A stretch of 64,000 nucleotides of DNA from the NCBI RefSeq assembly GCF_029893355.1, contig NZ_JARZAI010000005.1, positions 248,001 through 312,000 of the forward strand, read 5' to 3'. Position 1 is the stretch's first letter; each line of letters opens with the position of its first letter. Both the position numbers and the translations under genes were made by a program. This stretch comes from Kitasatospora sp. MAA4. Its GTDB lineage: Bacteria > Actinomycetota > Actinomycetes > Streptomycetales > Streptomycetaceae. This document shows, piece after piece, positions 39,972 to 48,095 of the stretch. Below the pieces are notes generated by a model. The model made no database searches and was not told the origin of the DNA. It saw only the letters and a list, made by a program, of their open reading frames with translations.

Positions 39972-40544
39972 ATGACCTCCGAGCTGCCCCAGCCGCCCGA
40001 CCGGACCGGCCCCCGAGCGCGGCGCGGCCGGCTGATCGCGCTGGTCGTCGCCGTGCTGCTGGCCGCGGGTGCCGTGGCGGCCGTGCTGCTGCGCCCGGCC
40101 GCGCACCACGCCGTCGCCGCGCCCCCGCCGCCGTCCCCGCACGCCTCGCCGACGCCCTCTCCCAGCCCGGCCAAGCAGCTCCCGTACCCCTACTTCCCGG
40201 CCGGGACATGCCTGGACCACCCGCAGCTCAGCAAGGGGATCACCAAGGCCGAGGCACGTGGGTGCGACCAGCCGCACGACGGGGAGGCGATCGCGAACCC
40301 CGTGCTGCCGGACGGGCTGACCAAGGACAGCCAGATCGGCCAGGCCCTGCTGAAGGCCTGCGGCCCGTTCGTCGGCGACTGGACGGCGCGGCAGGGCGGC
40401 GGGCACTGGTACAGCTTCCCGATCGGTCCCGATCTGGCCTACTACCAGCAGGGGTTGCGGGACGCGACCTGCGTGCTGACCGGCTCCACCGTGCAGGGCG
40501 GCAGCAAACTCACCGGACATCTCCACGGCTACCAGGCGCCCTGA
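39972..40544 (+). CDS. Single-pass membrane protein, weakly septum-formation-like
   Basis: A 190-residue protein. A basic N-terminus and one helix ([20 protein letters not shown]) precede a Pro/Ser-rich linker and an extracellular domain with [19 protein letters not shown], then [11 protein letters not shown] and an [11 protein letters not shown] block. The conserved Cys pair and PHDGE resemble the actinobacterial septum-formation Pfam family, but this is a weak, by-eye match. GATTCT 7 nt before the ATG suggests leaderless initiation. Confidence 0.7.
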   Translation: MTSELPQPPDRTGPRARRGRLIALVVAVLLAAGAVAAVLLRPAAHHAVAAPPPPSPHASPTPSPSPAKQLPYPYFPAGTCLDHPQLSKGITKAEARGCDQPHDGEAIANPVLPDGLTKDSQIGQALLKACGPFVGDWTARQGGGHWYSFPIGPDLAYYQQGLRDATCVLTGSTVQGGSKLTGHLHGYQAP

Positions 40545-40558
40545 CGCGCCCGCGCGAC

Positions 40559-40564
40559 TACCCT
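40559..40564 (+). promoter_or_regulatory. -10 hexamer for a probable leaderless TIGR03085 mRNA
   Basis: TACCCT, 6 nt before ATG 40571, with no Shine-Dalgarno between. Confidence 0.55.
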
Positions 40565-40570
40565 GACGCC

Positions 40571-41218
40571 ATGTCGAACCACGCCCGCACCGAACGGCAC
40601 CGACTGGCCGACCTGCTGGCCGCGGCCGGTCCGCAGGCACCGACGCTCTGCGCCGGCTGGCGCACCCGCGACCTGGCCGCCCACCTGCTGCTGCGCGAGC
40701 GCCGTCCGGACGCCGGACCGGGCATCCAGGTACGGCAGTTCGCCGGGTGGACCAAGCGGGTCCAGGACGGCTACGCGCGCCGGCCGTACGAGCAGTTGGT
40801 GAGCGCGTTCCGGGCCGGGCCGCCGCGGCTGTCGTTCTTCGCGCTGCCGGGCGCGGACGAGGCGGCGAACACCGTCGAGTACTTCGTGCACGCCGAGGAC
40901 GTCCGGCGCGCGGTCGCCTGGGAACCGCGGGCGCTGGAGCCGGAGTTCGAGGAGGCGCTGTGGAAGCGGCTGCCGCTGCTCGCCCGGTTCGAGGCCGGGC
41001 GCCGCACGCCGGTGCGGCTGCTGCTGCTGCGCCGAGGGGACGGACGGTTCCTGACGGTCGGCGCGCGCAGGTCGCTGACGGTGCAGGTGAGCGGTGAGCC
41101 GGGCGAGTTGCTGCTCTTCGCGTTCGGGCGCGGAGCGCAGACCCGGCTCACCGTCAACGGGTCGGCGCACGCGGTGTCCGCCCTGGGCGCCCGCCTGCCG
41201 CTGCCGGCGGCGGACTGA
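40571..41218 (+). CDS. TIGR03085-like metal-binding protein (maleylpyruvate isomerase N-terminal type)
   Basis: A 215-residue protein of the DinB-like / maleylpyruvate isomerase N-terminal superfamily. It shows the TIGR03085 pattern: ERHRLADLLAAAGPQAPTLC, WRTRDLAAHLLLRERRP and the VEYFVHAEDVRRA helix, whose histidines would bind a divalent metal. The thiol cofactor and function are unknown. It sits beside hisI in streptomycete gene order. Confidence 0.85.
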   Translation: MSNHARTERHRLADLLAAAGPQAPTLCAGWRTRDLAAHLLLRERRPDAGPGIQVRQFAGWTKRVQDGYARRPYEQLVSAFRAGPPRLSFFALPGADEAANTVEYFVHAEDVRRAVAWEPRALEPEFEEALWKRLPLLARFEAGRRTPVRLLLLRRGDGRFLTVGARRSLTVQVSGEPGELLLFAFGRGAQTRLTVNGSAHAVSALGARLPLPAAD

Positions 41219-41234
41219 CCCCCCCGGAGGTCAG
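41215..41234. terminator. Short convergent hairpin
   Basis: CTGACC (41215-41220) and GGTCAG (41229-41234) pair across both convergent stop codons. The interior is C/G-rich. Weak as a terminator. Confidence 0.35.
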
Positions 41235-41620
41235 CAGCCGGGCAACCCCGGCTGCGCCTGGTCGTTGCCGCCGCCCGAGAGGTAGACCACGTTCACCCAG
41301 ACGTTCTTGTGCCCGTTGTCGTCGTCGGTGTTGCCCCACCAGTTGTTCTGGTAGCCGCCCAGGTGGACCTCCGAGCCGACGGCCTGGCAGTAGAAGTAGT
41401 TCCACCCCTTGTGCAGCACGCCGCCGGTGGCGACGTTGCCGGTGTAGTAGGACGGCGCGTCCTGCCAGACGTAGCAGTTGTACCTGCCGCCTCCCAGTGC
41501 CGAGCAGCCGCTGATCTCCGCCGGGGCGGCGTGCGCGGTGGCGGCCGGCAGCAGCAGGGTCGCCGCCCCCAGCACCGCGCTGATCCCCAGGCCCGCCAGT
41601 CGTCGGTTCAACTTGCCCAT
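41231..41620 (-). CDS. Small secreted protein, unknown
   Basis: A 129-residue protein with a clear Sec signal (KLNRRLAGLGISAVLGAATL, cleavage near AHAAPA at about residue 32). The mature part is aromatic and Cys-containing (SCSALGG-like start, NCYVWQDAPSYYTGNV, KGWNYFYCQAVGS, YQNNWWGNTDDDNGH). It resembles small secreted SH3-like proteins of streptomycetes, but I do not recognise a family with confidence. It lies 111 bp after the FHA-like gene on the same strand and may belong to the kinase cassette. Confidence 0.78.
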   Translation of the reverse strand: MGKLNRRLAGLGISAVLGAATLLLPAATAHAAPAEISGCSALGGGRYNCYVWQDAPSYYTGNVATGGVLHKGWNYFYCQAVGSEVHLGGYQNNWWGNTDDDNGHKNVWVNVVYLSGGGNDQAQPGLPGC

Positions 41621-41731
41621 TGCTCACTCCTGTTCCGTGCGTGGCTGATGCCGTTCCCGCCGGCCGGTCGGGACCGGCGGGAACGGTCTCCACTCTGGCG
41701 CGGGGCGGTCGGCGGCGTAACCTGACGGGCG

Positions 41732-42505
41732 TCAGGGTGGCGTGGGCCTGGTCCGCAGGGCCGGGAGCAGCGCGAGATGCTCCTCGCGCACCAGGTCGAT
41801 CCGCAGCGCCAGGGCGGCCAGCGCCTCGCGCTTCCACTCCATCCGCCGCGTCGGCTCGCCGCGCCCCGGGCGCAGCCGGAGCTTGGGGCCGGCCAGGTAG
41901 TCCAGATGGAAGTTGACCGCCGACCGGTTGAGGTCGGCGCACTGCGGCAACGGGCGCAGCCGTTCGGCGATCTGGCTCGCCGTCGGCACGCCGGACGGGC
42001 CCGGCAGGTCCCGCAGCCGCGGCTCGCAGAGCGCGACCAGCACCAGGAAGTACTTCGCGCTCTCGTCCAGCGCGAACAGCCGGCAGGTCGGCTCGCCGCC
42101 GTCCGGGCCCTGCTCGTCGGCGTAACGGTGCTGCGGTGCATAGACGTTGAGGGCGACGAAGCCGTCCGAGGAGGGCACCAGCAGGCGGGCGAACTCGAAC
42201 GGCACCGGCGCACCGAGCCGGCGCGGGGCCACCTTGAGGTACTCGCCGCCGCCCTCGGGGTTCTCCACCACGTAGGTGGTGTCCCGGCTGAGGTTGGAGA
42301 GCAGCCAGTGGTCGGCGGTCGCCCGGATCTCGCCGGCCAGCCTGGAGACGGCCGGGTCGGCGATCTCCACGCCGGTCGGGCCGTCGGCCACCGTCCGTCC
42401 GAAGGAGGCAAGTTGGCCCGGGGCGAGCTCGATCAGCGCCGCCCGGGGGCGACCGGGCAGCTCGGGCGGCTGGACGAGCACGGTGTGCGCCGCGTGGTCC
42501 GTCAT
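41732..42505 (-). CDS. FHA-like phosphopeptide-binding protein
   Basis: A 257-residue protein. Residues about 25-85 fit an FHA domain: SFGRTVADGPTGVEI, then ADPAVSRLAGEIRATADHW, LLSNLSRDTTYVVEN; the GR, SR and LSRDTTY positions match conserved phosphothreonine-binding features. The C-terminal half (WKREALAALALRIDLVREE) looks helical. The ATG overlaps the kinase stop in ATGA, so the two proteins are made together and this is the obvious kinase partner. Confidence 0.78.
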   Translation of the reverse strand: MTDHAAHTVLVQPPELPGRPRAALIELAPGQLASFGRTVADGPTGVEIADPAVSRLAGEIRATADHWLLSNLSRDTTYVVENPEGGGEYLKVAPRRLGAPVPFEFARLLVPSSDGFVALNVYAPQHRYADEQGPDGGEPTCRLFALDESAKYFLVLVALCEPRLRDLPGPSGVPTASQIAERLRPLPQCADLNRSAVNFHLDYLAGPKLRLRPGRGEPTRRMEWKREALAALALRIDLVREEHLALLPALRTRPTPP

Positions 42506-44022
42506 GGTGGGGCTCCCGGTGGTCGTCCGTTGCGCGGATCGGTGAACTGCTGGAGGTAGCCGCGGACTCGGGCGACGTACCCGGCGTTGTTCGGTCCGCA
42601 GCAGCCGGTGCTGCGGACGTACCAGAGGCTGGTGTGGAAGCCGGCCGCGAGCAGCAGCGCGCGGTCGCCCGGGCGTACGCTCAACTGCTCGTCTTCCCAA
42701 GTCAGTTGGTTGGCCAGGGCGTAGATGGCATCGACCGGGTCGAGGTAGCTGGGGTGGCCGTCGCCGCGGGCGTCCAGGGCGTAGCCCGCGTACACCCGGG
42801 GCGTCCAGCCCGCGATGCCGTACTCGGGTGTGCCGTCCACGCCGGTGCCGCGGGCGTTCGGGTCGAAGCCGCTCGCGGTCGCCAGGATCGCGGCGATCAG
42901 GGCCGGACTGACGGCGGGGCGGTCGAAGGAGTGCGCGGCGTTCTCGATGACCGGGCGGTACTCGGCGGGGACGGCGGCGTCCGCGCGCAGGTCGCCACCG
43001 CTGGTCCAACTGCCGTACGGCGGACCGGAGGCGGCGGCCAGCACGGCAACCAGGGCAACAGCGCCGACGCGGGCTGCCAGCACGGCCCGCAAGCGCTTCG
43101 GTGCCCGGGGCGGCGACGGCTCCGGGAGCGCGGCGACCCGGGCGAGCAGCGTCCGCGCCGAGTGCCGGGCCCGCCCGGCATGGTCGGGCGCCAGGCAGTC
43201 GGTGACGATCTGCCGCCAGCCGTCCGGGAGTTGCTCCGCGAGCCGGAGTGGCTCAGCGCCTCGCGCGTACGCCAGCACGGCGGCCTGCCGGGGCTGCTGG
43301 CCGGCGCCGGGGAACGGGTGGCGGCCGCCGGTGAGGACCAGGTGCGCGGTGATGCCGAAGGCCCACAGGTCGGCGGTCGGGCGCACCGGGCTGCCGGCCG
43401 CGGTGCTGTGCTCGGTCCAGCGCTCGGGCGGGAGGTAGTCGGTGCTGCCGAACTGCGGGAGGTAGGCGTGCGTGCCGTCCAGTTCGGCGGCCAGTCCGAA
43501 GTCGGCCAGGCGGGCCGTCCCGTCGGCGCAGAGCAGCACGTTGGCGGGCTTCAGGTCGCCGTGCAGCCAGCCGGCGCCGTGCAGGTGGGCCAGTCCGGCG
43601 AGCACTCCGGCCAGGATCCGCTCGGCGCCGTCCAGCGGCCGTCCGGGATCGGCGGCCCGCAGCCGGTCGGCGAGGCTGCCCACCGCCAGGTCCATCACCA
43701 CGGCCAGGCTGCCGTCCACCGCGGGCTCGGCCGGGTCCCGCACGGTCAGCGCCTCGTGCGTGCGGATCAGGTTCGGGTGCTCCCAGCGCCCGGCCGCGGC
43801 CAGTTCGCGCCCGACCACGTCCGCCAGCGCGCCCCACTGGGCGGGCGTACCGCGCTGGGCGGGCAGGAACTTCAGCGCGACGTCCCCGGGCGGGTCCGCG
43901 CCGAGCCGCCGCCCCGCGTACACGCTCCCCCAACTCCCGTGCGCGATCGGCGCCACCACCTCGTACCGCCCGACCCGGTAGCCGACCGGGACCCGGACCG
44001 GCCATCCGCCGTCGCCGCCCAT
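42502..44022 (-). CDS. Membrane Ser/Thr protein kinase with degenerate lytic transglycosylase-like extracellular domain
   Basis: A 506-residue receptor kinase. The cytoplasmic kinase domain (about 15-290) has a Gly-rich loop (HGSWGSVYAG), Lys51, HGDLKPAN (154-161), DFG (174-176) and a PPE motif (198-200). The Arg normally before the catalytic Asp is Gly (HGD), a non-RD kinase. One transmembrane helix lies at about 312-332. The extracellular part (about 355-495) matches the lysozyme/SLT fold: ALIAAILATASGFDPNA, then EYGIAGWTPRVY, PVDAIYALANQL and GYVARVRGYLQQF. The catalytic Glu of the family ESGF is Ala (ATASGF, A383), so it is probably a binding domain. A lipoprotein gene lies 69 bp upstream; the FHA-like gene overlaps downstream. 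Confidence 0.88.
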   Translation of the reverse strand: MGGDGGWPVRVPVGYRVGRYEVVAPIAHGSWGSVYAGRRLGADPPGDVALKFLPAQRGTPAQWGALADVVGRELAAAGRWEHPNLIRTHEALTVRDPAEPAVDGSLAVVMDLAVGSLADRLRAADPGRPLDGAERILAGVLAGLAHLHGAGWLHGDLKPANVLLCADGTARLADFGLAAELDGTHAYLPQFGSTDYLPPERWTEHSTAAGSPVRPTADLWAFGITAHLVLTGGRHPFPGAGQQPRQAAVLAYARGAEPLRLAEQLPDGWRQIVTDCLAPDHAGRARHSARTLLARVAALPEPSPPRAPKRLRAVLAARVGAVALVAVLAAASGPPYGSWTSGGDLRADAAVPAEYRPVIENAAHSFDRPAVSPALIAAILATASGFDPNARGTGVDGTPEYGIAGWTPRVYAGYALDARGDGHPSYLDPVDAIYALANQLTWEDEQLSVRPGDRALLLAAGFHTSLWYVRSTGCCGPNNAGYVARVRGYLQQFTDPRNGRPPGAPP

Positions 44023-44091
44023 CTCCCCGCTCCCACCACACTGCTCACTGTCCGTGACATCATGGTAGCTCGCAGCGGGGTTCCTCTGCCG

Positions 44092-45141
44092 TCAGCTGCA
44101 CTGGAGGGCCGAGTTCCGCCAGTCGCTCGCGTCGACCATGGTGGTCGGGGCGAACGCCTGGGCCGGGAACGGCCTGCCGCCGCGGAGCCGGTCGACCATG
44201 GTCTGCACGGCCAGCGCGCCGACGTCCCCGCCGTTGATGAACAGCGCGGCCCGCATCCCGGACGGACGGCCCGAGGCCCAGTCCTTGCACGCGAGGTACC
44301 CGCCCAGGCCGATGCCGATCACGTCACCGGCGCCGAACCCGGCGTTCTGCAGCGCGGTGACGGCACCCTGGACGTTCTCGTCGTTGCAGCCCCAGACGAT
44401 CCAGTGCCTGACGGCGGGGTTGGCGCTGATCGTCGCAGCCATCTTGGCCTGGGCTCCGGCGACGGAGTTGTCGGTCGGCAGGTCGATCTTCTGGATGCTG
44501 GCACCGGCGGCGGTGAGGAAGGCGTCCTTGGCCGCGCTGATCCGATCCGAGCAGACCGTGACGTCCGGCTCCCAGGCGGAGACGATCCGGGTGGTGCCCT
44601 CGTCCCAGTCGGCCTTGCCGTACTCCGCGGCGGCCCGCTTGCCGACCGCGGCCCCCAACTGGGGTCCGCTGAAGCCGATCCGCGGCACCAGCTCGCTCGC
44701 ATCGCAGTTGGACGGGTAGGGGCTGGTGGCGCAGAACTGGTCGTCCGTGCTGAGCAGCGGGACCTTGGCGTCCCCGGCGACCTGGGCGAGCTGCGGGCCG
44801 ACCGCCGGGTCGGGGACGACGACGATCAGTCCGTTGGTCTTTCGCGCCAGCGCGGCCTTCGCCTCGACCACGGTCTTGTCCGCGTCGCTGCCGAGGTTCA
44901 CCACCGTGAGGTCGACGCCGAGTTGGGCCGCCCTGGCCTTCGCGCCGGCCGCCTCACCGACGAAGTACCCCTGGTCGCCCTGCTTCTGCAGGTAGGTCAG
45001 CGAGATCTTCCCGCTGACGGTGGCGAGGCCACCACCGCTCCCGCCGGACGAGCGGCCGGTGGAGCAGGCCGACAGCGCGAGGACGAGCGCCAGGCCGACG
45101 GAGGCGGCCGTGCGGCGGCTCCCGCGGGAGAGGGTGGACAT
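44092..45141 (-). CDS. Orphan sugar-type solute-binding lipoprotein
   Basis: A 349-residue lipoprotein. The signal ends in LSAC (Cys26). The mature part is a periplasmic-binding fold of the arabinose/ribose type (GKISLTYLQKQGDQGYFVGE, ARKTNGLIVVVPDP, WIVWGCNDENVQGAVTALQ, DVIGIGLGG). No permease or ATPase gene lies next to it. Instead the next gene on the same strand, 69 bp away without an obvious terminator, is the membrane kinase. It may sense a ligand for the kinase; this is inference. Confidence 0.85.
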   Translation of the reverse strand: MSTLSRGSRRTAASVGLALVLALSACSTGRSSGGSGGGLATVSGKISLTYLQKQGDQGYFVGEAAGAKARAAQLGVDLTVVNLGSDADKTVVEAKAALARKTNGLIVVVPDPAVGPQLAQVAGDAKVPLLSTDDQFCATSPYPSNCDASELVPRIGFSGPQLGAAVGKRAAAEYGKADWDEGTTRIVSAWEPDVTVCSDRISAAKDAFLTAAGASIQKIDLPTDNSVAGAQAKMAATISANPAVRHWIVWGCNDENVQGAVTALQNAGFGAGDVIGIGLGGYLACKDWASGRPSGMRAALFINGGDVGALAVQTMVDRLRGGRPFPAQAFAPTTMVDASDWRNSALQCS

Positions 45142-45231
45142 GAAACATCACAACCGATCAGAATCTGCCAGTTTCAAACATGGTGGTGAACAGGAGACTC
45201 TGGTTGCGGCCGCGCGTCAAGGGTTTGATCA

Positions 45232-45251
45232 CGACTACTCGCGGGTAGTCG
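45232..45251. repeat. Inverted repeat between the lipoprotein and the glycosyltransferase
   Basis: Perfect 7-bp arms CGACTAC and GTAGTCG separated by TCGCGG. It lies about 70 nt upstream of the glycosyltransferase start and about 90 nt upstream of the divergent lipoprotein start. Its place suggests an operator. Confidence 0.45.
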
Positions 45252-45307
45252 ACCCGGCATCCCGGACCGCGACCCCGGATATCCCGCCATCCGGCCCTCG
45301 CGGCGGA

Positions 45308-45313
45308 CATACT
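45308..45313 (+). promoter_or_regulatory. -10 hexamer for a probable leaderless glycosyltransferase mRNA
   Basis: CATACT, 7 nt upstream of GTG 45321, with no Shine-Dalgarno. Confidence 0.45.
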
Positions 45314-45320
45314 GCGCAGC

Positions 45321-46580
45321 GTGCGCATCCTGATCGCGACCGCCGGATCCCGCGGTGACGTGGCCCCCTTCGTCGGCCTCGGCCGCCGACTGGCCGGCGC
45401 CGGCTTCACCGTGGCACTGGCCACCCACACGGCCTTCGAACCCGCCGTCCGCAGCGCCGGTCTGGAGTTCCGGGCGCTGCCGGTGGACCCCCGTACCGAA
45501 CTCGCCTCCCCCGGCGGTCAGCGGCTGCTGAGCTCCGGCGGGCCGCTGGCGGTCGCCCAACTCCTGCGCCTGGGACGGCGATCCATGCCGCAGCTGGCCC
45601 TCGGCGTGCTGGACGCCGTGCGGCAGGGCGCCGACCTGGTCCTGCTCTCCACCACCACCGCCCCGCTCGGACAGGTCGCCGCCGAGGCGCTGGGGCTGCC
45701 GAGCGCCGGGGTGTACCTCCAACCCCTCGCCCCGACCGGCGAGTTCCCGCCGGTGATCGCCGGCAGCTCCCGCTCGCTCGGACGGCACGGCAACCGGGCG
45801 GCGGCCGGAGCAGCGCATCTGGCGCTGGACCGGCTCTTCGCCCCGGCGGTCCACCAGCTGCGCGACCACCTCGGACTCCCGTCGGCCTCAGCCGGCCGCC
45901 TGCGCCGCCGCCACGCGCGCCAGGGCTGGCCGGTGTTCCACGGGTTCTCCCCCTCGGTGGTGCCCCGGCCCGCCGACTGGGCCGCGGCGGCCCGGGTCAG
46001 CGGCTACTGGTGGCCGCACGAGTCCGCCGACTGGCAGCCGCCGGCCCGGCTCGCCGCGTTCCTCGCGGCGGGCCCGCCACCCGTCTACGTCGGCTTCGGC
46101 AGCCTCGTCGTGGCGGACACCCAGGCCCTGAGCCGGACCGTGGCGGCCGGGCTGCGGGCCGCCCGGCTGCGCGCGGTCGTCCAGAGCGGCTGGACCGGAC
46201 TGCGACTGGACGGCCCGGGCATCCTGGCGGTGGACGAGGTGCCGCACTCCTGGCTGTTCCCGCGGATGGCCGCCGTGGTGCACCACGCGGGCGCCGGCAC
46301 CACGGGCGCCGGCCTGCGCGCCGGGGTGCCCGCGGTGCCCGTACCCGCACAGCTCGACGCGACGTTCTGGGCCGCACGGCTGACCGCCCTCCAGGTCAGC
46401 CCCGGCCCGCTCCCGCTGCGCGAGCTCTCCGCACCCCGGCTGGCGGCGGCGCTGCGCCGGGCCGTCGACAACCCGCTGCACCGGCGACAGGCGCAACACC
46501 TCGCCGCCCGGATCGCCGCCGAGGACGGCGCGGCGGACGTCCTCCGCTTCGCGGAGCGGATCGCCGCCACCCGACGCTGA
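45321..46580 (+). CDS. GT1-family glycosyltransferase (sterol/lipid glucosyltransferase-like)
   Basis: A 419-residue UDP-sugar glycosyltransferase with two Rossmann-like halves. The N-terminus RILIATAGSRGDVAPFVGLG is typical of the YjiC/sterol glucosyltransferase group. The C-terminal donor site shows PPPVYVGFGSLV, DEVPHSWLFPRMAAVVHHAG and GAGTTGAGLRAGVPAVPVP, with the expected HHAGAGTT. The acceptor is unknown; these enzymes often glycosylate macrolides, terpenoids or lipids. The next gene is a membrane glycosyltransferase 42 bp downstream. Confidence 0.88.
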   Translation: MRILIATAGSRGDVAPFVGLGRRLAGAGFTVALATHTAFEPAVRSAGLEFRALPVDPRTELASPGGQRLLSSGGPLAVAQLLRLGRRSMPQLALGVLDAVRQGADLVLLSTTTAPLGQVAAEALGLPSAGVYLQPLAPTGEFPPVIAGSSRSLGRHGNRAAAGAAHLALDRLFAPAVHQLRDHLGLPSASAGRLRRRHARQGWPVFHGFSPSVVPRPADWAAAARVSGYWWPHESADWQPPARLAAFLAAGPPPVYVGFGSLVVADTQALSRTVAAGLRAARLRAVVQSGWTGLRLDGPGILAVDEVPHSWLFPRMAAVVHHAGAGTTGAGLRAGVPAVPVPAQLDATFWAARLTALQVSPGPLPLRELSAPRLAAALRRAVDNPLHRRQAQHLAARIAAEDGAADVLRFAERIAATRR

Positions 46581-46610
46581 GCCCTGAACCCGCAGCTCAG
46601 ACACGGCGGC

Positions 46611-46616
46611 TACCAT
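46611..46616 (+). promoter_or_regulatory. -10 hexamer for a probable leaderless GT39-like mRNA
   Basis: TACCAT, 6 nt upstream of GTG 46623, with no Shine-Dalgarno. Confidence 0.55.
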
Positions 46617-46622
46617 CCACGG

Positions 46623-48095
46623 GTGAAGAGCACCGGCGAGCCAGCGCCCCCACCTGCGCAGACGTCGGGGTACGGGCGCGGCGCGGCGCTCGCCCTGGTC
46701 GGGTTCGCCGCCCTCGTCGCCGTCGCCGTCCGGCTCCCGCTGCTGCACCTGCCGCTGGACCCGGACGAGGGCGGCTACGCCTACCTGGCGGCGAAGTGGG
46801 CCGGCGGCGCGCAGCTCTACTCTCCCGCCGCCTGGGTCGACCGGCCGCAGGGGCTGCTACTGGTCTTCCGCCTGGTCACCGACCTGTCGTACACCGCCAC
46901 CGCGCTGCGGATCGGCGCGGTGGCCGCCGCCGTCGTCCTGACACTCGGCACGGCGTCCGCGGCCTGGGCGCTGGCGGGCCGGCGCGCGGCCGCCGTCGCG
47001 GGGCTGCTGGTCGCGGTGGTCAGCGCGGGACCGTACGTCGAGGGGTACGAGTTCAATGGCGAGCTGATCGCGGCCGCGGTGGGCACGGCGGGCGTCGCGG
47101 GGGCGCTCTGGTGGCAGCGCAGGGCTGCTGCGACCGGCTGGCTCGTGCCGGTCGGGGCGCTGTGCGGCAGCGCGCCGCTGATGAAGCAGTCCGCGGTGGA
47201 CGCCCTGGTCGTGCTCGCAGCGGTCGCGTTGACCAGCGCCGGGCGCAGAGGCCGGGCCGTGCTCGCGGCGGTCGGCGGCGCGGCGATTCCGCTCGCGGCG
47301 GCGGTCGTCCACGGCGCCGTCACCGGCTGGTCCCGCTGGTACTTCGCGGTCATCGGCTTCCAGTCGGCGGTCGCCTCGACCAGCGGCGGGCCCGGCTCGC
47401 GGCTGGACGCGGACTACCAGACCCTCCTGCACACCGCTCCGGACCTGCTGGGCCTGCTCCTCCTCGGCCTGCTCGGCTGCGTGACGGTGCTGCGCGGCTC
47501 GGTCCGCAGTCTGCCGCCGCTGCTCTGGCTCGCCGCCGCCCTGGTGGCGGTGCTCGGCGGGCCGTTCGCGCATCCGCACTACTGGGTCCAGGCGATCGCA
47601 CCGCTCGCCGTCCTCGCCGCCGTCGCAGCGACCCGACTCCCCGGGCGCGCGCTGACCTGCGCCACACTGGTGGCGGCCACCCTCGCGGGTCCGCTCGCGG
47701 TCCAGCTCTCGCTGGCGTCCAAGACGCCGCAGCAGCGGGTCGCCGCGCTCACCGACGACCAACGCCTGCTGGTGAACGGGCAGATGTCGACCTGGCTGCG
47801 GGCCCACACCGCGCCCACCGACACCGTCTTCGCCTTCACCGCCTCCGCCGACCTCTACCTGCTCGCCGACCGCTCGACCGGCTACCCGTACCTGTGGAAC
47901 TCGGCGTTCCAGGCCATCCCGTCCGCCGAACCCCGGTTGGCGGACTGGCTCGACGGCGCCTCGGGCCCGCGCTGGGTGGTCCTCTACAACCCGCCCGACT
48001 CGCTGGACCCCTCGGGCCGCCTCCAGACGATCATCAGCAGCCACTACGGCACGGCCGCGGTGGTGGACGGCGTCACGGTCCTTCGGCGGGCCTGA
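46623..48095 (+). CDS. GT39-like polytopic membrane glycosyltransferase
   Basis: A 490-residue membrane protein of the ArnT/PMT (GT-C) type. LPLDPDEGGYAYLAAKWA carries the DE pair in the first outer loop that serves as catalytic or metal site in this fold. About 10 hydrophobic helices follow, then a C-terminal extracellular domain (TDTVFAFTASADLYLLADRS). These enzymes use polyprenyl-phosphate sugars; acceptor unknown. The 3' end overlaps the convergent GNAT gene by 23 nt. Confidence 0.85.
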   Translation: MKSTGEPAPPPAQTSGYGRGAALALVGFAALVAVAVRLPLLHLPLDPDEGGYAYLAAKWAGGAQLYSPAAWVDRPQGLLLVFRLVTDLSYTATALRIGAVAAAVVLTLGTASAAWALAGRRAAAVAGLLVAVVSAGPYVEGYEFNGELIAAAVGTAGVAGALWWQRRAAATGWLVPVGALCGSAPLMKQSAVDALVVLAAVALTSAGRRGRAVLAAVGGAAIPLAAAVVHGAVTGWSRWYFAVIGFQSAVASTSGGPGSRLDADYQTLLHTAPDLLGLLLLGLLGCVTVLRGSVRSLPPLLWLAAALVAVLGGPFAHPHYWVQAIAPLAVLAAVAATRLPGRALTCATLVAATLAGPLAVQLSLASKTPQQRVAALTDDQRLLVNGQMSTWLRAHTAPTDTVFAFTASADLYLLADRSTGYPYLWNSAFQAIPSAEPRLADWLDGASGPRWVVLYNPPDSLDPSGRLQTIISSHYGTAAVVDGVTVLRRA

